Part shown: piece by piece, positions 5,494 to 8,475 of the stretch | Layout of the letters: each line of letters begins with the position of its first letter | Numbering within the stretch: the first letter of the stretch is position 1 | Origin: Pseudomonadota bacterium | GTDB taxonomy: Bacteria; Pseudomonadota; Alphaproteobacteria; Rhizobiales; Devosiaceae | Assembly: GCA_023428425.1 (NCBI GenBank) | Contig: JAEYYP010000364.1 | Location: 1 to 8,475, forward strand | Direction of reading: 5' to 3' | DNA: 8,475 nucleotides | Made by a program: the position numbers and the translations under genes | The notes under the pieces: model-generated | Database searches by the model: none | What the model was told of the DNA's origin: nothing | The model's input: the letters and a program-made list of their open reading frames with translations, nothing else

Positions 5494-6476
5494 CAGCCGT
5501 CCAGCCGGATACGCGCCTCGGTGATTTCGCCGAGCACCGAGATGGCCAGCGCCGATGCGGTGCGTGTCGGCCCGTAGAGTCCGATCGGCCCTCTCAGCCG
5601 CGCGATCCGTTCCTCGGGCACTCCGGCCGAAGCGAGGCGTGCCACCCGCGTGGCATGGGTGCGGCGGCTTCCCAGCGCACCGATGTAGAACGGGTCGGTG
5701 CCGAGCGCCGCCCCGAGCAGGGCGCCTTCCTTGTATCGGTCATGCAGCACGAAGACGATCGCGGTGAACGCATCGACCGGCAGGTTGGGCAGGGCGGTGC
5801 CCTTCACCTCGACTACCGTCGCACCGTTGCGCTCTATCGCGTCGCGATGCGCCTCTGCTGTCATGCAAACATGAACGGGCAGGCCGGCGGCCCGCGCGAG
5901 CTGCGCCAGCGAGACCAGCTCGTGCCCTTCGCCGACCAGCACCAGTTGCGTCAAGGGATGGTAGTGCCGCCAGAAAACCCCGTCGCGCCACTCGCTGCGC
6001 TCGCGAACGCCCGAGCCGGGCACCAGCGCGACCTTGCCGTCGCCAGGCTGCATCGCCAGGCAGAACGGGGCGCGCCGCGCGAGCATCCGGCGTGCCTCGT
6101 CCACCAATTCCGGGCGGGGGCGGACATGCACATGCACATCGATGCTGCCACCACAGGGCAACTTGATGTCGATGAAGGGTGAGCCGACACCGAAGCGCAA
6201 GGTTTCATCCGCTCCGGCGGCGATGCAGCGCATGGCCTCGCCCGCCAGTGCCGCCTCCACGCAACCACCGGAGACATATCCGCAGTGGCGGCCGTCCGCG
6301 AGGACTGCCATCTGCGCCCCCAGCGCCCGCGGCGCTCCGCCCTTGATGTCGATGATGGTGATGAGGGCGCCGCTGATCCCGGCGTGTCCGCCCTCGGCGA
6401 GGAGCGCGAACACCGATGCCGGGTCGTCCGGGTCGAGCCCGGTATCGTGCGGCAGCACGGTCAGTGCCTCGTTCAT
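5493..6476 (-). CDS. XdhC/CoxI family molybdenum-enzyme maturation protein
   Basis: Maturation factor for molybdenum hydroxylases such as xanthine dehydrogenase or CO dehydrogenase; family members bind the cofactor and help its sulfuration and insertion. The N-terminal CoxI-type part has IIDIKGGAPRALGAQMAV (41-58), VSGGCVEAAL (68-77) with Cys72, and LPCGGSIDV (106-114) with Cys108. The C-terminal Rossmann-like XdhC part has LVLVGEGHE (178-186), IGALGSRRTH (265-274) and RGPIGLYGP (295-303), ending in SVLGEITEARIR. The 327 residues thus contain both domains. The ATG at 6476 has a strong GGGAGGAA ribosome binding site; a frame reaching 6617 is only the overlap with the upstream gene. It lies 26 bp after the flavoprotein gene, and its stop overlaps the MobA/MocA-like start. 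No molybdenum hydroxylase gene is present in the window. Confidence 0.9.
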   Translation of the reverse strand: MNEALTVLPHDTGLDPDDPASVFALLAEGGHAGISGALITIIDIKGGAPRALGAQMAVLADGRHCGYVSGGCVEAALAGEAMRCIAAGADETLRFGVGSPFIDIKLPCGGSIDVHVHVRPRPELVDEARRMLARRAPFCLAMQPGDGKVALVPGSGVRERSEWRDGVFWRHYHPLTQLVLVGEGHELVSLAQLARAAGLPVHVCMTAEAHRDAIERNGATVVEVKGTALPNLPVDAFTAIVFVLHDRYKEGALLGAALGTDPFYIGALGSRRTHATRVARLASAGVPEERIARLRGPIGLYGPTRTASALAISVLGEITEARIRLDG

Positions 6477-6502
6477 TGTTCCTCCCGGCCGGGCCGAATA
6501 GA

Positions 6503-7408
6503 CTACGCCGCCACAGGAAACACCAGCGAGCGATGTGCCGCCGTCCCGGCCATCACGCCGTCCGCCACTGCGAAGGTCACGTTGTGGAAGCCGCGGGTGA
6601 TGTCGCCCGCTGCCCACACGTCGGGCACCGTGGTCAGCTTCATCGCGTCCGTCCGCACGATCTTGCCGAGTGGACCATCATCGATGGCGCATCCCAGCTG
6701 CTCGGCCAGCGTGCTGTTGAGCCGGGTCGGTGCGCCGATATAGAGCGCATCGATCCGCGACGATCGGCCGTCGGCCAGTTGCACCGTCGACAGCGCCGTA
6801 CCGTCGCCGCGCAACTCTGTCACTGGCGAGCGTTCGATCTGCACGCCGCGCGACACAAGACCCGCCAGAGTCGCCGCGTCCGGTTCCGGCTGGCCATTGA
6901 GGAAGAACGTCGTCGGCCCCCATTCGGGGATCAGCATCGCCTGGTGGATCGAGTTGGGCGACATGCCCAACACGCCCAGCCGCTGCCCGGCGAACTCGTA
7001 GCCATGGCAGTACGGGCAATGGATCACCGACTGGCCCCAGCGCTCGGCCAGCCCCGGAATATCCGGCAGCACGTCGCTGATTCCAAAGGCCAGGATCAGC
7101 TTGTCACTGTTCAGCACCGCGCCTGAGCCTAGCGTCACCGCGAACCCGTCATTGCGCCGCTCGGCCGCTGCGACCTCACCCTTGATCTGCGAGATCGTGG
7201 GATAGGCGGCGAGTTGAGCCGCCCCCGTGGCCACGATATCGCGCGGCGGCACCCCGTCGAAGCCGAGGTAGCCGTGTGAATGCGTAGCAAAACGGTTACG
7301 CGGTGCGCCGGCGTCGATCACCGCGACATCGCGACGCCCGCGCGCCAGGTAGGTGGCAGCCGCGAGCCCGGCGAAGCTGCCGCCGATGATGATGGCATCA
7401 TGTTTCAT
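6503..7408 (-). CDS. Thioredoxin-reductase-like FAD-dependent disulfide oxidoreductase
   Basis: Flavoprotein of the class II pyridine nucleotide-disulfide family, 301 residues. FAD-binding IIIGGSFAGLAAATYLARG (6-24) is followed by acidic D32 in VIDAGAPRNR. The redox centre is CPYC at 131-134 in the context HCPYCHGYE, and the C-terminal FAD motif VWAAGDITRG is at 264-273. In thioredoxin reductase the second dinucleotide site has GGGxxA and an HRRxxxR segment. Here the aligned positions read LGMSPNS (147-153) and FFLNGQPEPD, so ordinary NADPH binding is doubtful. Relatives include bacterial TrxR-like proteins of unknown partner and disulfide oxidases of the GliT type. The start ATG overlaps the Rrf2 stop (ATGA), which implies translational coupling and joint expression. 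Confidence 0.87.
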   Translation of the reverse strand: MKHDAIIIGGSFAGLAAATYLARGRRDVAVIDAGAPRNRFATHSHGYLGFDGVPPRDIVATGAAQLAAYPTISQIKGEVAAAERRNDGFAVTLGSGAVLNSDKLILAFGISDVLPDIPGLAERWGQSVIHCPYCHGYEFAGQRLGVLGMSPNSIHQAMLIPEWGPTTFFLNGQPEPDAATLAGLVSRGVQIERSPVTELRGDGTALSTVQLADGRSSRIDALYIGAPTRLNSTLAEQLGCAIDDGPLGKIVRTDAMKLTTVPDVWAAGDITRGFHNVTFAVADGVMAGTAAHRSLVFPVAA

Positions 7409-7890
7409 GTCGAGTGCTCCGGGGCGTTGGAATGGTCGTGGTGATGGTGTTCAAGCGAGTGCCCATGCCGCACCATGCGAGCGTGGAAATCGGCGCTGAG
7501 TGCGGCGAGCGACACACCACCCAGTCGCTCCAGCATCAGCGCCTCGGCTTCGCGAAACGTCTCGTCCAGGGCGGCGTTCACCGCCTGCTCGACGAGGCAG
7601 GTTGGCCGCTCCGAACGGTTGCCGAGCGCGATCAGGGCAGGGGAGCCCACCGCGTCGTAGACATGACGCAGCGTCGTCCGCTCCATGTCGCAGGCAATGG
7701 TCCACCCCCCGCCATGCCCCTTGGTCGAAGCGACGAGGCCTTGCTCGCGTAGCCCCGCCATTACGCGTCGGACCACTACGGGGTTTGTATGCATTGCCCG
7801 TGCAAGGACGTCCGACGTCACCGGGCCACGGTGTTCGGCCATATGCAGCAGGACATGCAGAATGCCGGAAAGGCGTGTATCGAGACTCAT
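7405..7890 (-). CDS. Rrf2 family transcriptional regulator with His-rich tail
   Basis: Rrf2-type winged-helix DNA-binding protein, 161 residues, first gene of a four-gene operon and probably its regulator. The N-terminal MSLDTRLSGILHVLLHMAE is the typical family opening. TNPVVVRRVMAGLREQGLV (35-53) is the recognition-helix region, and KGHGGGWTIA (57-66) is the wing. The long helix holding LVEQAVNAALDETFREAEALM follows. The three clustered cysteines of Fe-S members such as IscR are absent; only Cys67 and Cys98 (in RPTCLVEQ) remain, so an Fe-S cluster is unlikely and thiol sensing is possible. Residues 142-153, HGHSLEHHHHDH, form an unusual metal-binding-like tail. The ATG at 7890 is chosen because the family N-terminus begins there and the upstream frame is the tail of the neighbouring gene. 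A perfect inverted repeat overlaps the start codon. Confidence 0.9.
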   Translation of the reverse strand: MSLDTRLSGILHVLLHMAEHRGPVTSDVLARAMHTNPVVVRRVMAGLREQGLVASTKGHGGGWTIACDMERTTLRHVYDAVGSPALIALGNRSERPTCLVEQAVNAALDETFREAEALMLERLGGVSLAALSADFHARMVRHGHSLEHHHHDHSNAPEHST

Positions 7891-7910
7891 GTAACTGTGT
7901 ATGTTACATG
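7888..7910. promoter_or_regulatory. Perfect inverted repeat over the Rrf2 start codon, likely operator
   Basis: CATGTAAC (7888-7895), seven bases, then GTTACATG (7903-7910): a perfect 8-bp inverted repeat whose left arm contains the Rrf2 initiation codon. It also covers the proposed -10 region. This size and AT-rich character suit a dimeric Rrf2 protein acting on its own promoter. Autoregulation is inferred. Confidence 0.75.
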
Positions 7911-7926
7911 AAAACACAGCCGTCAA
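7898..7926 (-). promoter_or_regulatory. Candidate promoter of the Rrf2-flavoprotein-XdhC-MobA operon
   Basis: On the minus strand TTGACG (7926-7921), five of six matches to the -35 consensus, is followed after 17 bases by CATACA (7903-7898), a weak -10. The start codon begins seven bases after the -10, so transcription would begin at or very near the A of the ATG. No ribosome binding site precedes the ATG, in keeping with a leaderless or nearly leaderless mRNA. It lies in the 52-bp gap after the ExoD-family gene. Confidence 0.5.
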
Positions 7927-7942
7927 GCGAGCCGATGGGCAG

Positions 7943-8475
7943 CTAGAACAGGAAGCTCGAGGCGAGTGCGCCAATGGCCAGCAACAGGCCGGCCCAGGCA
8001 ACCACCAGCAGCCCGTCCCGCGCCGTGATCGCCAGCGCATAGACGGCAATTGTTGCCCCGGCCCACGTCGACGTGAACGGAATGATTTCGGTGATGGGCA
8101 TTATGAGCCCGACAAGCACACACACCATCGCGCCCATGCGCCGGATCGGCCAGGCAGTCAGGAACTTCATCCGCGGTTTGGCGACGTTGTCCGCCACCTT
8201 GCCGATCGGCTTCAGCAGTTTGAGCAGCGTACGGGTATGTGTTGCCCGCAGCTTCCGGGCCTTCAGCCAGCGCGGCAGCCAGATATGCCTGCGCCCAGCC
8301 GCGATTTGCCCAGCCACCAGCACGGTGTTGATCCCGATCAGCGTGGGCACCCCGGGGATGACGGTAAGCGGTGACATTGCCACGAGTGCTGGCAGCAGCA
8401 GCATCGGCCCCGCAACCTGCCCACCTGCCACCTGCTTGATCATGTCGATTGAGACCGCCTCGCCGGCTTCGGCGG
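7943..8475 (-). CDS. ExoD-family exopolysaccharide-synthesis-related membrane protein (partial, 5' end missing)
   Basis: Inner-membrane protein of the ExoD family, first named for a rhizobial exopolysaccharide and alkali-tolerance gene; its molecular function is not established. The family core is visible from the MIKQ at 8443: GPMLLLPALVAMSPLTVIPG, the next hydrophobic stretch ending in AAGRRHIWLPRWL, and two or three more hydrophobic segments after the cytoplasmic LKPIGKVADN loop, with the protein ending SSFLF. The frame stays open upstream of that methionine to the window edge (AEAGEAVSID), matching the pre-membrane region of relatives, so the true start lies beyond 8475. The TAG stop at 7945-7943 is 52 bp before the Rrf2 start on the same strand. 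Confidence 0.85.
   Translation of the reverse strand, partial: AEAGEAVSIDMIKQVAGGQVAGPMLLLPALVAMSPLTVIPGVPTLIGINTVLVAGQIAAGRRHIWLPRWLKARKLRATHTRTLLKLLKPIGKVADNVAKPRMKFLTAWPIRRMGAMVCVLVGLIMPITEIIPFTSTWAGATIAVYALAITARDGLLVVAWAGLLLAIGALASSFLF

Noticed and set aside
5373..6182. Plus-strand open frame opposite the MobA/XdhC genes
   Set aside because: It spans two well-supported minus-strand genes and has no recognisable domain.
6477..6617. Longer start for the XdhC-like protein at 6617
   Set aside because: The extra 47 residues are Gly/Arg-rich shadow sequence inside the flavoprotein gene, while ATG 6476 has a strong ribosome binding site.
7891..8049. Longer start for the Rrf2 regulator at 8049
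   Set aside because: The extension lies in the ExoD-family gene and is unlike the Rrf2 N-terminus, which begins at MSLDTRLSG.

Overview
This window is a GC-rich, tightly packed chromosomal segment from an alphaproteobacterium, most likely of the order Hyphomicrobiales (rhizobia/Devosia-like). That placement is an inference. It rests on the form of the release factor 2 N-terminus, the DUF2336 protein, the CtrA-type TTAA-N7-TTAA motif, the short NAD kinase and the gene style. No rRNA, tRNA, CRISPR array, insertion sequence or phage gene is visible.

Layout from left to right. (1) The minus-strand 5' end of prfB (release factor 2) runs off the left edge and still shows the classic programmed +1 frameshift site. 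(2) Divergent from it is nadK (NAD kinase, plus strand), which ends tail-to-tail with a DUF2336 gene (minus); the two share a CTAG. (3) Upstream of the DUF2336 gene on the same strand is a lytic transglycosylase (SLT) gene. Its upstream region holds a perfect CtrA-type box and a second near-perfect one. (4) Next is a small nitroreductase (minus). (5) Divergent from it is a secreted protein with three beta-sandwich-like repeats (plus), whose end overlaps the next gene. (6) A minus-strand operon of four genes reads, in transcription order, Rrf2-type regulator, thioredoxin-reductase-like flavoprotein, XdhC/CoxI family protein and MobA/MocA-like nucleotidyltransferase. Two of its three junctions are overlapping start/stop codons. 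(7) An ExoD-family membrane protein (minus) is cut by the right edge.

How the genes fit together. XdhC and the MobA/MocA-like protein are a recognised maturation pair for molybdenum hydroxylases (xanthine dehydrogenase / CO dehydrogenase family): one makes the dinucleotide form of the cofactor and the other protects, sulfurates or inserts it. Their target enzyme is not in the window. Here the pair follows an Rrf2 regulator and a CPYC flavoprotein disulfide oxidoreductase, which suggests redox-linked control of the operon. A perfect 8-bp inverted repeat lies over the Rrf2 start codon, and the nearest plausible promoter would give an almost leaderless transcript. The Rrf2 protein carries a histidine-rich C-terminal tail.

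Most of the window is ordinary housekeeping or conserved accessory content. The parts most worth a second look are the prfB frameshift site, the CtrA boxes before the transglycosylase gene, the Rrf2 operator/leaderless start, and the flavoprotein that keeps CxxC but lacks the usual NADPH-binding signatures.
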